Assembly (NCBI GenBank): GCA_002633025.1
Contig: NMRB01000317.1
Location: 231,887 to 295,886, forward strand
Source: Notospermus geniculatus
Lineage: Eukaryota > Nemertea > Pilidiophora > Heteronemertea > Lineidae
Length of the DNA stretch: 64,000 bases
Direction: 5' to 3'
A program made the translations under genes and the position numbers. A model generated the notes under the pieces. It worked only from the letters and a program-made list of their open reading frames with translations, ran no database searches and had not been told where the DNA came from. Below are positions 12,201 to 26,500 of the stretch, one piece after another. Positions within the stretch are counted from its first letter, which is position 1. Every line of letters begins with the position of its first letter.

Positions 12201-14124
12201 AACTTTCTTCAAGTTAAAACCTGGTGTGCATTATTATAAGTAAAGGAAAGCTTCTCTCGCTGTTCTAATCTGTACATTCTTCTTTTGTTAGTTTTGAAGA
12301 CATGTGGGCCCTTCAAAATATATTTGCAAAAGAAAGATACATCATCAATGTAGATCTGAAATCAGGTATGTGCTGAGTTTCAGTTGATTTGATGGACACG
12401 GAAGTTGTCACACTCAAACATTTCAATGATTTGCGGTGGAAAAGCATAGGGTAATCAAGATCCTACATGTACACTCTTGTAGGAAAGTAAAAGGACAGCA
12501 AGTTATCCTAAATATCTCAAAAACCACTGGAGCTACAGCAATGGTATTTGCACCCAGTCTGTAGCAACATGTTGGGCATAGAACCCTGGCGTTTTGACAA
12601 ATATCAATTTTAATTAATTAAGAGAAAAATGACATTTTGTAAAATGACTTTTTTCACAATTTTTGAAAAATCGTCCGATTTCAATTTTTCTTTCTTCATT
12701 ACATTCCACTTGACTGACTGACCAACATCTGCAACTTTTCCCTTTTAAAATATCAAGAGAAAGGGCCTCTTTTTGCATTTTTCAGCAAAATAAATCCCAC
12801 TCATACAGTCAAACGGACAACACCTCTAGGACAGCCCTCTTAGCCGGGAATCTTGTTGTCATAACAGACAGTGATCAACAAAACCTGTGGTCTCCCAAGA
12901 CCCTTGTTATATTGACAGTATGACGTAACTTCCTTTTACAAATAAAAGCCAATTCATGGTATTGATGAGGTTTTGCACTGAACAGACATGGGTTGAAGTC
13001 AGTGTCACTTCTCATTTGGTGCATAACGTGAGAACTGAACTGGAACTGCCTAGGCCTGCTCTTCAGAGTATAAAATCCTAAAGAGGGGCTGTCCCAGAGG
13101 TGTTTCCAGATGACTGTCTGAGTGGGATTTATTTTTGCTAAAAAATGCCAAAAAAGGCATTTTCTCGTGAGATTCTAAAAAGGATAAGTTGCAGATGTTG
13201 GTCAGTCAGGCAAGTTGAATATAATGAAGAAAGAAAATTTGAAATCGGACGATTTTTCAAAAATTGTCAAAAAAGTGATTTTATAAAATGTCATTTTTCT
13301 CTTAATTAATTAAAATTGATTTTTGTCAAAACACCAGGGTTCTATGCCCAACATGTTGCTACAGACTGGGTGCAAATACCATTGCTGTAGCTCCAGTGGT
13401 TTTTGAGATATTTAGGATAACTTGCTGTCCTTTTACTTTCCTACAAGAGTGTACAATACAATGCAAGTCAATGCAGTTTAGTTCAATTTCACTTCAAAAG
13501 GTGGCACTTGTAATCAGTTTAATCACAGGGGCCTTTGTTTCTTTTTATCAAGGGGTGATTGGCATTCTGCTTCATGTGAATTCAAAGCCAGAGGAGCATA
13601 TAAAGTGTTGCTTCCTAGCCGAGTTGATCAACTTTGCTGCAGAATATGGTTCTGGAAATGACGATCTTGAGGTAAGAAGCTGATAACGTATTGGGAAACA
13701 AAAAGCTACTCGGTAATTGTCAAATCAGTTGCGTGGTTCTAGACAGGAATATCTGAGTAACGCAATGGTTCATTGGTTTACGCACTGTGGAGTGTGGTAT
13801 TCCACTGGTGACTTAGTCTTTCATTTGACTAAATGAGGAAAAAGAACACCATTTGCTTTATGTACTATACTTCCATCCTATCATTTCCAGATGCTAGAGA
13901 ACCGTTACCTCCAATGTATGATAAAGGCAGCATCACTTGGAGACAGAATCAGCTTAATAGAGAATGCTCTGTCCTTCACTGATCAACATTATGAAAGCTT
14001 TGCAGCAGCTCTAACCATTGAAGGTTGGTCACTGTCTCCTTCATTGATGGGAGCTGATGAGTGGAGATCAGTGTGGAATGTTCACGGTCTGCATTTACCT
14101 CAGGATGATAAGAAAACATTCTGA
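9282..14124 (+). CDS. RUSF1: RUS family (DUF647) protein, RUSF1/C16orf58 ortholog
   Basis: Conserved membrane-associated family; the human member has no well-defined function, and plant members (root UV-B sensitive) act in UV-B and vitamin B6 related responses. Exons are 9282-9413, 9660-9737, 9995-10109, 10277-10322, 10434-10466, 10707-10812, 11053-11225, 12292-12365, 13553-13671 and 13891-14124, all in phase (369 aa). Diagnostic stretches are FLPQGYPDSV, YQLWDTVQAFASS, LATQAVLKGMGVG, DGTGMLGRILFAW, LDCDAKRWRLFADLLND, VAGGATRAALTQHQARRNN, MADVSAKDGSQETLVNLA and, near the C-terminus, DEWRSVWNVHGL. No exon for the highly conserved LHIYANY-type segment was found between 11225 and 12292, so about 80-100 residues are absent relative to human. 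That region instead holds a transposase-like remnant. Confidence 0.9.
11420..11806 (+). pseudogene. Transposase-like C-terminal remnant in RUSF1 intron
   Basis: The frame ending at 11806 reads KVHLVIHHLASFCLEHNCGL, then TQHAFEAVLASLANYW, KHPDYGQSLKQAIREFNAANHA and stop. I recall similar H-x-x-H..E..F..Y..AVxxYN endings from C-termini of uncharacterised invertebrate transposase-like proteins. A second frame is also open here (KRLEENLQEK...), so coding status is uncertain. There is no N-terminal catalytic part. It lies exactly where the missing RUSF1 exon should be. Confidence 0.35.
12468..13455. mobile_element. Foldback DNA element with ~375-bp inverted arms
   Basis: The left arm, about 12468-12842, begins TGTACACTCTTGTAGGAAAG. 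It recurs inverted at about 13078-13455, ending CTTTCCTACAAGAGTGTACA. Arms match closely over nearly their full length, including TCAAAAACCACTGGAGCTAC and AATCGTCCGATTTCAA. The ~235-bp centre has no coding frame. It sits in the RUSF1 intron between exons 12292-12365 and 13553-13671; its right end is about 95 bp from the next exon. Confidence 0.9.
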
Positions 14125-17100
14125 CTACCAGACATCAAAGTACATCAGATCTGAAACTTGAGGGGTACTGTATGTCAAAGCGAATGGAAATATCTACTTA
14201 CTGTACATGTATATGTAGTATTCTTGACAATGTGGTCATTCGTGCTTTGTTGACAATAGGACATTTTGTCTACAGGTACATACATGTACATGAACCAACC
14301 TACATGTACTGCCGTCCTGGAGGATTCTCTTAGTCATCTGTTGTGAGGTTATGAGACAACGAATTCTATACAGTTTTTTAGGAGACGCATGTGTGTAACC
14401 AATAACGCACTCCACTGAACAAGCCGAGTGTGATGTACTCTCTCATTCTTGTCAATAATTTCTTGTGTTTATTCATCCACACTAAAATGTACTGATCAAA
14501 GACATTGTTTTATGCACAGAATGTTTGGTTGTTTTTCAAATGGTATGATTTTTTAACCGCAATATGGACACCACTGTCATGTGGAATGTACGGGATATGT
14601 GATGTCCCGTGCATTCCACATGACAGTGGACGCATGTATGATAAAATAGCAAGTTCATTTCCTGAATGGGAATATGAATTCGGAACATGCAAAGCCAACT
14701 GAGACAATGCTATCTGGCATCACATTGATTGGTAAGAAGAGCATCATACATGTATGAACTCTTCAGTTTACAGACACATGGCAGCACATTCCACGAACAC
14801 TTAAAGCGGACTATTTGCACCGAGACAAAGATTCCACAGAACAGTTTCCGGAGCGGCCACCCCAATGCATTTACCAGTTGTTGTTACGAATAAAACGGGT
14901 TGTTTTATTATTTTTGGTTCACTTTGGACAGACGCGAACAATCCGCTTTAAAAATCAGCAAAATGGGCCAACGGTGCTGATGGTGGTATCACACAATTAG
15001 GCGGAATATCATGACAGAGGCGCAGTTAAAGATTCACTTTGACGAAGGTTTTATTTCAAGTATTTACATCATCGGAGCTCTACATATTGCACATTTATCT
15101 AATTAGTGAAAATTTTCTGCCTTCGTCAATTGACGAGACCTCATAAGAGCACAGTGTGTGAGTTAAGTCTGGGAAAAGGAATGCAGAAGACATCACATGT
15201 AACCATCACTGCAGATGAGACTGCAGAAACAACACCTGTATATTATAAAATACAGTAAAATTTTCAAAATGGGACCATTCATAGAGTACGATTAAGAGTG
15301 ATTCAAATTGAAATTTTATGACATTGTGGAGTAGTCCTAAGCTTAGATTTCATTTCAACATTCCCTATGATTAAAACTCAGTGAACAGCCCCTTAAAAGC
15401 ATCTAATGTCAGAATAATTGTTGTTAAATTAACTTGAGTAAAGACACCCAATCTCATGAATATCAACTGGTGGTACTAAGTTGGTATATTATCCGATGAT
15501 TTTTTTCGCTTAAACTTGCAGCCCACCATAAAATGTCTAATTTTGAGGTTTTACCTCACAAGGAGATGAGATACCCCTGGATCAATGTAACTCATGCCTA
15601 GAATGAAATTAGTTTACTACCAAAGGTATCTTTGCTGGGGGAAATGATGTCCCTTTATATGCCTTGCAATGCACAAAACTGCTCTCCTAACTTAATGTAC
15701 CATATCACAGCATTGCAATGGACAAATATGAATGGACCTCCATGTACACCTAATATTTGCAGATGATTTTCAACTCAAAGATGCCAGTAACAACGTACAT
15801 CTTATCTCAGACTGCAAACAGAAAATGTAGCTAAAGCCTGAGCAATGAAGATTTGGCCGAGGGAGGGGTCCTAATATTGGGATACTAATTTGTAAGGGTG
15901 GCATAATGATTCTTATGTAAGTAATTGATTCACCATGAAAATGCACATGAATTCAGCCCAGTCAATGCATTGAGTTTCGTCAGATTCCGAATTTGCTGGG
16001 ACACTGNTTCTGTCCCCCCCCCCCCCGCAAATTTAAAATTACGGTAATGAGTCATGCCCCCCTGAAGAATTCTTCACTACACAGCAGAAGTAAAAATATG
16101 GCCCAACCTACTCTAGGCAGTACCAGATGATCATGATCCGAGAACTCATTCAGTGATCAGAAGTGAACAGAAGTCCTGGCTGTCGTCGCAGTGATTAGAG
16201 AGAGCACAGGATATCCTGCACCTACTGTAGCAATTCACAGTGATTTGAAAGTAGTGGTCCCTACCCATAAATTCAATTCATCCTTACATTTATCTTACAC
16301 TTACTGGATCAAACTATGGATCTCCCATAACATATTGATATTTACAACAGTACTTGATATTTCTATTCAGATACACCAACATTCAGCACTTATCCGATTC
16401 TTTTGCATCTGAAAAGCAGACTATTGTCAGTGAAAACTGCACGGTACATTGAAGCTACATTACTTCCCACAGGTGTGAAAAGCAGGGAAAATCCGAACGG
16501 CAGACTGAAAATTCAGCAACGGCAGGCTGAAAATCGACATTTGATGATGAGGGATGTGAGAAGCAGCTCTCACTCCTGGCCTCAATATTAAAATCAATGC
16601 ATCAGAATTATACCATCCATGCAAAAAGATGCACAGTTCTGTAGGACAAGTTGAGGTGACTACCTCTATTATATGACAAGAAGGAGACTCAGGATTCAGC
16701 CCAACCCAGGGCCCTACATGTTATCCATCTTTTATTTGTTCAAATAAGAAAGAATCAACATGAAAGAATCCAAGTGTGTCCATGCAATCACACCTATACA
16801 AACATGTAACATTTAAAGTCTATTCAAATGATTTAGCAAAAAAGAAAATGTACACATGTTGTTTACAAAGCATTTATGTACAATCTGGCCATTCTACAAA
16901 ATGTACATCAGATAAACAATGCATTAGAAAGATTGCAGAAGAAAAATGCCACCGCAGTTCATATTTTTCTCAATAATAATGTGAGATCTCCAAACATTTT
17001 ATCAATGTTTATCACATGAACAGCAAGATGAAGGATCTGTACTGGTAATATCTACAACTAAATGAAGCGAAGTCACTTTATCTAGATTACAGGCTAAGTA

Positions 17101-17584
17101 CGTCTTACATGTATCTACAGTAGGCATACTGGTACATGTAGTCCAAGACATTTATCGGTACAATCATATGAGTTACGTTCGCCTTCAGTTTCATCCAGCC
17201 CAATTCCAGTACATGTACATCCCACCCAACCAATATGCCTAAGCTGAAATATTCCATCCAGGCATTACATGGCAATTTCACTGGCATTAAATTCAAGATA
17301 AATCTAATGAATTCCAAGTTATGGATGAATTCAACTCTGAGTTTGCAAAAAAGTGCCTTCATAACCAGGCAGGCACACATCTGATCAATTGGTACGACAC
17401 AGATGAACTCAATAGGCATTGTATCCTCAATGAACAGTACATGTAAGTACACCCTATGCAACCTAAACTGGGGGACAAGCTGTCTACTACCTATAGCCAT
17501 CCCTATTCGACTGTCCACAACAACTATTGAGATCCGCAGGATGTGCGCTTCAAGTGACAACATCTACATGACCCGTATTACTCC
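14125..17584. other. Convergent intergenic region between RUSF1 and KSR
   Basis: This must hold the 3'UTRs of RUSF1 (plus) and KSR (minus). No supported reading frame was found. It contains a perfect small hairpin at 14571-14631, repeated ACATGTA words, a single ambiguous base at 16007 and a C run at about 16013-16026. Confidence 0.4.
14571..14631. repeat. Short near-perfect hairpin
   Basis: CCACTGTCATGTGGAATG on the left is mirrored by CATTCCACATGACAGTGG on the right, with a GATATGTGATG centre. It could be a miniature foldback remnant or an RNA hairpin in the RUSF1 3'UTR. Confidence 0.75.
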
Positions 17585-20500
17585 CTAGAACACAGACTCT
17601 GCACTTCTGGATAACTGGACAGGATGTGACGGACTTCGTAGTAACCTTTTCTTCGGCAGACGCTCAAGACACTTCAATATTTGACTGAAATCTGGCCTGG
17701 ATTGAGGTTCATACAACCAACAAATCATCAGAATATCCTGAAAATGGAGATGAGGAAGGAACTGAATTGATTGGCAGTTTTCTAAGAAAGAGGTGAAATT
17801 CAAAAGACACTCCACGAAACACCTGAGGCCATGCTCATGAAGCATTCGCAGCTTTGTGAGCATGCAAATGTACTGTTTGGTGGCATATCCCCTGTTGTTC
17901 AATTACTGCTTAAAATAGATTCACAAGCTCGCAAAGTTGCGAGCGCTTTCTGAATATGGCCCCAGTTCTATGCTGCAACGTTCAGAACCGACTTCTGATG
18001 ATGCATACCTTGACATCCCTAGAAGCCTGCACATGACTGAGAGACTGTTTGATGCCCTTCCCCACCTGCCAAATGATCGCTTCAGCCGGTTGATTTCGAA
18101 AAGGCCATTCTCCACTCAGCAGCTCATACCAAAGTGTGCTGAAATGAACAAAACAGAATCTTTGAAGCACAAGCTAGGCTACTGGTAAGTAAACTGCTAC
18201 GCAAATACATGTATCAGAAAAGTTCAACCTAGTACAGATGCTATTCATTGGAAACAGCCAAGGGATCCAACAGTGAACACCTCTCAACTCACCCGAATGC
18301 ATATACGTCTGAATGCTCTTTGAACGGCAACTCATCATTTGGCCCTGCATGTAATGAGCGAACTATTTCTGGTGCAAGGTAACACAACCAGCCTGGAGGT
18401 GTACTCAGCCAGTTACCTTTCCTGAAAAAAAATCACATTGTTTTGGTAATGGAACTGAACAATAATATCTCGGAGCAGATACAGCGAAATGACAATACTG
18501 AATAGATATGACCTGCTTTATAGAGTAACATCCATGGTTAATCGCGAAGTGCTTCACATGACTAAACCAGTCTCAACAGGGAGTTTCTCGGGGACTCATT
18601 CAGCACTTATTTGATCGTCATGATCCTGAACTAATGGCATCCACACTCTTGTGCATTTCATATTGCATTCCACAGCAAATTTCCAAACTAGGGCCCAACT
18701 AAGGTAACAGTATTTCAGTCATGGCCTACTAACAGTCTTCCCAGTCCAGTCATTTAGGACTTCTTATTAAGTCAGTCAACAACGAACACTGATTTACGAG
18801 ATGAATAACTACACCTAACCTATTGCCTTGACAGAGCTTTGTTGCATTGAAGAGACCAAAGTCAGTGATCACCACTTTCCCAGTCTCAAGGAATATGTTT
18901 TTCGTCTTCAGATCTTTGTGAATTATTCCTTTTGCATGAAGATACCCCATACCCTGGAAGAAATGAACAGGTATGTTGTACAGTACATGTAAATCTAATG
19001 GCATTTAAACAATGAAGTCAATACTGGAGTTTATAAATGAGAGATGCCTTGATCTTTTATAGGTTTCACTCATCTTTTCATAAACATGGTGTTTTCATAC
19101 TGATCACAAAAAACGGCTCCTTAGAGAAATTTACCTGTGCAATTTGCGATGCTACTATCACAGTTCGATTCATTGGGAATTTTTCCTTCCGCATATGTAT
19201 ATGTGTATATAATGAAGCCCCTTTACACAAACTGAAAGCAGAAGATGCCAATGAAATTCAACCAACAGAGTTCCACAAGAAATTCCACAAGTAGTGAAAA
19301 TTACAACATCCAGCTGGAATTACATTACAGAACATGACTTCATATTTCCCTCCACCTAGAACACTTCAAAAACTATGTGGACAACTTACCTAGTTACTAT
19401 AGCTAAATGTGGTGGTTTCATGCAAGCACCCATAAAAAGAACCAAGTTTTCATGTCGTGTTTTCCTCAGCATTGCGACCTGAAATTGGGCAAAGGAAATA
19501 ATTTGTAACAACAGCATTCAGTGCCCATAACAGATAAACCAAGAGTCTCAAAACATAATAAATTTTCTTCCACAGGCACCAATTACCTGTGATGATGAAA
19601 CATTGGGATTAACAATAAAAGAAAGTACTCTAAGCCAAATCCAATGATTATGGATAATCAAAAGTCCTAAAGAATGTTTCCCCGTGACACTCACCTCAAG
19701 TTTGAATGCAGAGAGCTGGGCCGCATTATCCAGGTCGTTTTCCATGTTCAACATTTTGACTGCCACATCACCGTGCCAGTTGCCCCTGAAAAGACAGGGT
19801 ACAACTATATAGGCCAACATGTATATCACTGCTGCTACCACAAATATCCAAACAGGTCTACAACTTCAGCTCAATAGCACGGCACTATCTCACTCTATTT
19901 TATCACAAGAACTATGAGCAATTATATAGACACATGATCATATATTAGATGGACACTTCTCGTATTCTTTTTAACAAGATTAGGATGCAAACTGATTCAA
20001 CTTACTTATATACTACACCAAATCTTCCAGTACCAAGTGGTTCACCCAAATTCAGTTCTTCATAAGGGATGTCCCACTCTCGTAATGTCACAGATATCTG
20101 AGGAGAAAGAAAAGCATTTGTTCTCAAGACAGTGCGTACAATAATATGCATTTAACTTAATTACTAGGACACTCAACACACTCCGAGCCGGAGGACCTCT
20201 CCATCAACTTTAGCACCTACATGTTTAATTTTACGCACAATAATCTGCTTAGTCAGAAAATCATATTACAATCTTTCTCAATGGTGAAGATAGTTAATAG
20301 GCCTATCGAGTGAGACTGTAACAGACAACATACACTATTGACTCGAATAAAAGAATGTGTTCCGTCATCAGGTAGATCCATTGAGTCGACTCTGTCCGGC
20401 GGAGCCTTATCCCCTGATCCTCCAGAACCAGTACTCTGCAAATACAATAGCCGAGGGTATGACATTTATCACTATTAGAAATCAGGTCATTCAAAACCTC

Positions 20501-23500
20501 AACCACAAGCCTCCATATTCCTGCCTGAGAATTAGTCTTGGCTTCATACAGTTCACGATTTGATTAATGGTCTATCATGCTCTAAATCTATTAATACTGT
20601 AAACCGTGATATTTTCGTGATGCTATGTTTGCGATTTTGGGGGTCTACGAATTCGCGAAGAATAAATTTTCACGATTGAAACCCTTCAGCTTCAAAAGAA
20701 TAATAAGAATAATAATTTTCGTGCAATTTATGTTCGCGTTTTGGCCCTTGAGCACGAAAATAAAACGCTCGCGAAAATTTCACGGTTTACAGTAATACGG
20801 TATACTAACACACTAATCTCCATAAACTACCAGTACATGTACCAGCTCTGTTAATACTCACATCTATTATTGTTTTATCACTATCATTTGATGTCGTGGT
20901 ATTCACAACATCTCTGAAATGACAGAATACATCAGTGAAAAATTTCAGAATACTTTATCTCAAGACTCTTTCTTGTGCGAAAAAACTCAGCAACTGGCAG
21001 ATTAGCCACACGGAAGTGTTGATATTCATGTACTAAGGTCACAGGATGGCATATAATGCAAATGTTTTGAAGCATCTTAACTGCATCAGTATTCCCTGAT
21101 GGACAGAGTGACAAACATAACACGAACACTCAAACACCCAAACATCGCCAGATCATCCTGGAGAGATAGTTGAAACTGTTACCCCTACACTCTCATACAG
21201 AAACTTCCCCTGCTGAGGAAAGGACCTTACAGATGCCACAAAGTAGGAGTGGCTGTGTTTCCTTTTCAGAAGCTCATCAAAAGGATATGTAAATCGGTCT
21301 AGTAGCAAGTACGCCAGAGACAACAGAAAGTATTTTTTCTTATGTTGAACAAAACAGAAAACAGTGTCAGTTTCCAAGATCCAAGCTACAACACAGGTTA
21401 AGATAACAACTCAAAAAGATAACAACTCAAAAATGACATGCAGAGATATCCCTTGTGTCAAGTCTCATCGTCAAAATTCCAGGATAACAGTGCAGATGAG
21501 ATGGTCCTTTTCCTGCCCCTTTTTCTGATTTGGACACCACTTGCCTAAGTACCGGTACATGTACGAGCTCCAGAAGAATTTGAGATCTAGACTATACAAA
21601 ATTGTTTCCCCAGGAATCTTTAAGTAGACAACTGAACCAGGACAGTGGATTTTTTCACTACAATATGCTTTACACTAGGCCAGATGTTATAGATTTGAAA
21701 CCACCATCGTCATTCAGACACATGGGATATCTGTACACTGAAGGTATGTAAACAGCCCGCAAAAGATAAAAACAAACTAAAACCCAGAAGAAATCTAGAG
21801 GAACAGCAAGAAAGTTGGCAGGACGGCGAGCAAAAATCTCCTTCAAATATCAAACTAGACTAAAACCAAAAATGTATAAGCTTGGTTCATGAATTTTGCT
21901 AAAACCTACAAAGAGAATTGTCTGTTTCGTTCATGTAGCTTAGCAGGACTTTTTGCTTTATAATAAAGAAATACAACTGGGCAAGTTCCAAAGAGTTGGA
22001 GATCTTCATACATGTAAATATATATTCAATGTACGGAGCAGTTACATGTAGGGCCACTTGTTGGTTTAGTTTATCCAGTTTATGCTTGATCCTAAATCAT
22101 AAACAACCATTATCAGCCAACAAGGGCAACATCTGACCGCATTGATATATATTGGTATCGATTTAAGCATATCGATCGCTTACCAAGGGTAGAAAAACAC
22201 AATGCACAACATAGGTTCTACAAGGACAAGACAATGGTCATTTCATGCAACAGAGGAAATTAATCTCACGTCCACACACGATTTTCACATTTTGAAGTAG
22301 CTGTTTCTTCATTTAGCTTCCACTTAAAGTAAATTGACTTGATCTGGTTTACAGAAAGATGTTTCCAGACGAAAGAACTACGGCTGCCGACTGATATTTT
22401 GATTATCGGAGATACCATTTCTAAATCAAGTCATAACTTAGATTTGATGTACAGGAACGGAGATGTTGAAATATCTCTGCTAAGCGATTTCATGCAGTTC
22501 GGGTAACCAGTAGGTGTGCAGAGACATCGATATCACCGCTGCTTCGCACAGTATGAAACAGACAATGTTTAAAGATGGAAGAATAGTTGTAATTCATCAA
22601 GACCTTAAGCACCTAGTTCTCTTCGTTGGCCAATGGATATCAGGAACTTGTATGCATAGATCACCTACGCTGAAACACAGGAAATTGGTAATGCATGTAA
22701 AAGGAAAGTTTATTTAAGAGTGACCAACCGTCAATCTTCCAAGAAGAAAATCAGGCACAGTCCAGCTTGACGGTATGAATATTGATAACAGTTCCAAGAC
22801 AGATGATTACAGCTGAGTATTTACCATTCAAACACACCAGACACTGCACTGTCCAGATATCTCACCAAGATATTTAGCTTTTACACATCACTGACACAAA
22901 CAGTCAACTCTACAAAATACTCAGGCCAAGTTCTACTATCATAATCAAAACAACACACAGAAAAAAAGAACAAAACTGTTGTCTAGGCGTTAACGAACTG
23001 ACACTCAATGTAAGCAAGAGCCAATGCAGTATTTACATCAATGAAACTGGCTGTTCAGAAGAGTTATCATTCCTTGACAGCTTCCCAATCGATTGATATA
23101 TCCAAGTTTTTTTGCCACCGAGTGTGGACAGGTCCTGATGCGTTATATCTCAAGTACCATGCATCAAGGGACCAAATAAATCAGCCTTTCTGACTCTTGG
23201 CAACAAAGGACAATGTCCTCTTTCGAAACCATTGCCATGAGGAACTACTTTGCCTCTCCTTGCAGAAATGAGCCGTACTTACACTACAAAGAGAAGTCTG
23301 GGTTTTTTCAGGTCCGCACTCATTTGAAGCCCGGGTTTCTCCACCAGAGCACTTACACTACAAATACGAAACCCAGCAATCACAGGTGAATTGGAGGTCA
23401 CATCGCTGGTCTCTCAATGTAAGAACACATGTAATTGCACTCACACCTGAAGTAGAAGCCCGGGCCAAGTGCGGACTTCATCTAGACCCACTCATGATAT

Positions 23501-26500
23501 CTGGGTTTAGGAAGTCCGCACTTTGTAGACCCGGGCTTCATTAAGCCCACCTATTTTGTAGTGTAAGCAGGAGAAGTCCGGACTTCGTTTGTAGTGTAAG
23601 TACGGCTATGGACCCACCAGGTTAGTATGACAAAATATCCTTCATTTATAAGATGATTAAATGACTCAGCGAACTTTCTGAACAGCCGATATTGTAGCAG
23701 TAGAGAGGGCATGACTAAAATAGATTAGACAGGACTGCACATGGTCAACCTCACAGTTCCTTCACAAACTACAGCAAAGGTTCAAAATACTGACGAATTA
23801 GTGTAGATGCCAGTCAGGTAGAAGTGAAGGACACATGCTTTAGACCCGATAGTTAGTCAATCACAAGGGGCCCACTGGCGATGCTGCGTTTCATGCAGAA
23901 TGGCAGTCGAACGATACTAGATGTTAGGAAAACTGCAATCACTTCCCAAGCAAAACCAGACTTTGTTCAAAATTTTATTCAATAGTGTGTGGTTTCCAGC
24001 CCTGAGACTTACGTTCTGTCATCGTCTACATCATCTGGCAAGTCTGTTTCTACCTGGGTTATATCTGGGGTGCCACCGTAACTATATGTTCCATTAGCGA
24101 CATCTGAAAACATAAGATACACACAGTTATTAGAACTAGTCTCCATTTCTATGCTGTTGCAAGTTCTCCAACACTGCCATGTCTAACTTGGAAACTGCCT
24201 TAACAGCTCAAGACCTTCAACTGTTGGGGTGGTCTTGGATATGGACAACATTTTCAGAAACCTGCCCCGAAGAAAAGCCAAATCATATACGGTCTTGGTC
24301 TTCAAAATAGTGTCACAACTTACCTGGGAATCTAAAACTTGTGACATGTATGATAGGTGAGGGTGATGAACTTTGTTGTATCTCTGTGTGAAGGCCCAGC
24401 AAGGCTGGGGATGATGGAGTGGAGGAATCACAGGATGACGTATTGGAACTAGACTCGCCAGGGAATGCAGATATGCCTGGCACGGAACGTGCAGGCTTCA
24501 GATTACTTCCAGGTGGATTTATGTTGGATGTTTTTCTACTGGCACTAGGAGAACCTGGAATACACCAGAGAAATCACATCAGGTAGGAATGAAATAAGAC
24601 ATCTAGTCCTATGGGATTTTTACACCCAACACTGGACAAGCAGGCTTCAGATTACTTCTGTTCGTCAATCAAGATGAGTATTCTTAGACAATGCCAAGCC
24701 AATTGAGAGACTTTGCTGCATGAAAACTGGGTTGGTAACAATGATTTTAGTCACAACTCAACCAAGACCCCAACAGATCAAGGACTGTTCATTCACACCT
24801 ACCTTCTCTCAGATAGCTGTCTAGAAATACGTCGACATATTTATCCGGGAGACCACAGGCTGGAGCAACCTTTGGAGCACAATCTTTGTGACACTTGAAT
24901 CTAGTAAGACAAGGGAGAATTTACCATGATGCTACATGTATGGGGTAAATGCCAATATACATGTTCACACTATCCTGTCGTTTCTTAGAAAAAGACCAAG
25001 GGTTTCGACAAGATTGACATTCATCCTTCACTCAAAATGTATGAAATTCAGGAATGTACTCATTTCCAGTCAGACTATTACAAAACAACGTCAACAAATC
25101 TTCTGGGTCCTGACTGGGGATAAAGGGTTGAAACTACAAATAACAAGCATTTCAGGGCCTTGAAATGTTTGGATTTTTCCGTATTCTACATTAATTGGCC
25201 ATCTGGCTGAAAGTTACCATTACGCTAATAAATCCACCAAGTCCCTTCCTTTCTCATGTATAATCCAATTTAAATGGGTTTACAGAACATCAAACCGTAA
25301 CATGGTGATGACAAGGTATGAATGGTAATGTTAATGGCAGTCAGGAAGAATAAGACAAGAAAAGGCAAGACCGAAGAAATAGAAAACAGGAAGGCAAAAT
25401 GAAAAGGACGCAATGCAAAAGAGCCTGGAAATAAAAGTAAAGGCAATGTATTGGTTAGTAGAAGACGCAAATTAAAGGCTGTATGACTACCCTATTGAAA
25501 TTAAAGTGGATATCCTACAGGGCCAGATGGCAGGCAAATCATCTACACATATGCAGGTTTCTAATTAGAATCTAGCAAAAACTTTTCAAAATTTTTTTAG
25601 ACGGCATTTATTTCAATGATTCCTTGGGCGAGATGTTTTACTTGAATAGCACAATCTCATGCCTAGAGTAAGACAATGTTGCATTTGTTACCCAAAACTT
25701 AGTAAGACTGGCCACCAACTGATGATGAGAAAATCATCATGGAACGAGTCTGCTTACGGAAAGAAAAAGATGAAGTCAATTTCAACTGACAAGCATTAGG
25801 CCATGAGGGAAATAAATCTTAAAATATGGAAGAACATAAAGCATGAAGATCTAGTAAAATCACGCAAGGCCACGTAGACATTATTGTTTGGTTCTCATCA
25901 CAGCCCTCCCCATAGTTTCTGTTCTTTAGTGATGAGAACCCGAAGCCAAAAGCAAAACTAGGAAAGAGTTGTTAGTAAGTTCAATGTTATTTCTTGAAGA
26001 ACAGCACTCTTCTCAATGTTCTCAGATAAAGAACCAAATCTTAATGTAAGTGGTGCCACTCAGTGGCAATCAAGGAACTACCGGTAAAGATCAGGGCTGA
26101 TGTGGTCACAGCATGGCACGAAACAAACAGTCCTCCTTAAATCGTGTCATTGCACATCAAACATACCAGAGAGAGACTGCATCTGTACCCAAGACCTCAG
26201 GGATCTCAGCACAATCAACAGAATGAATAAAATTGTCTTTTGAAGAGAGCGAGTTATTGACCAATCACATTCATTGAAGCCAATTTATATTCCAAATTCA
26301 ACAGCATCACAACTAACTAGACATGTACCTTTTCATCTGTTAATAGTATTAAAAAATAAGCAAGACAACACAAAAACTAACTGATTGAAAATCATGTTCT
26401 AAAAGCATTTTAATTTAACCCTTTGATGCCAAATTTACAAAGAGTGATGCTGTTTATATGCCCTTATATGGGGCCCACAAAAGGCAAGGAATACTCTGTT

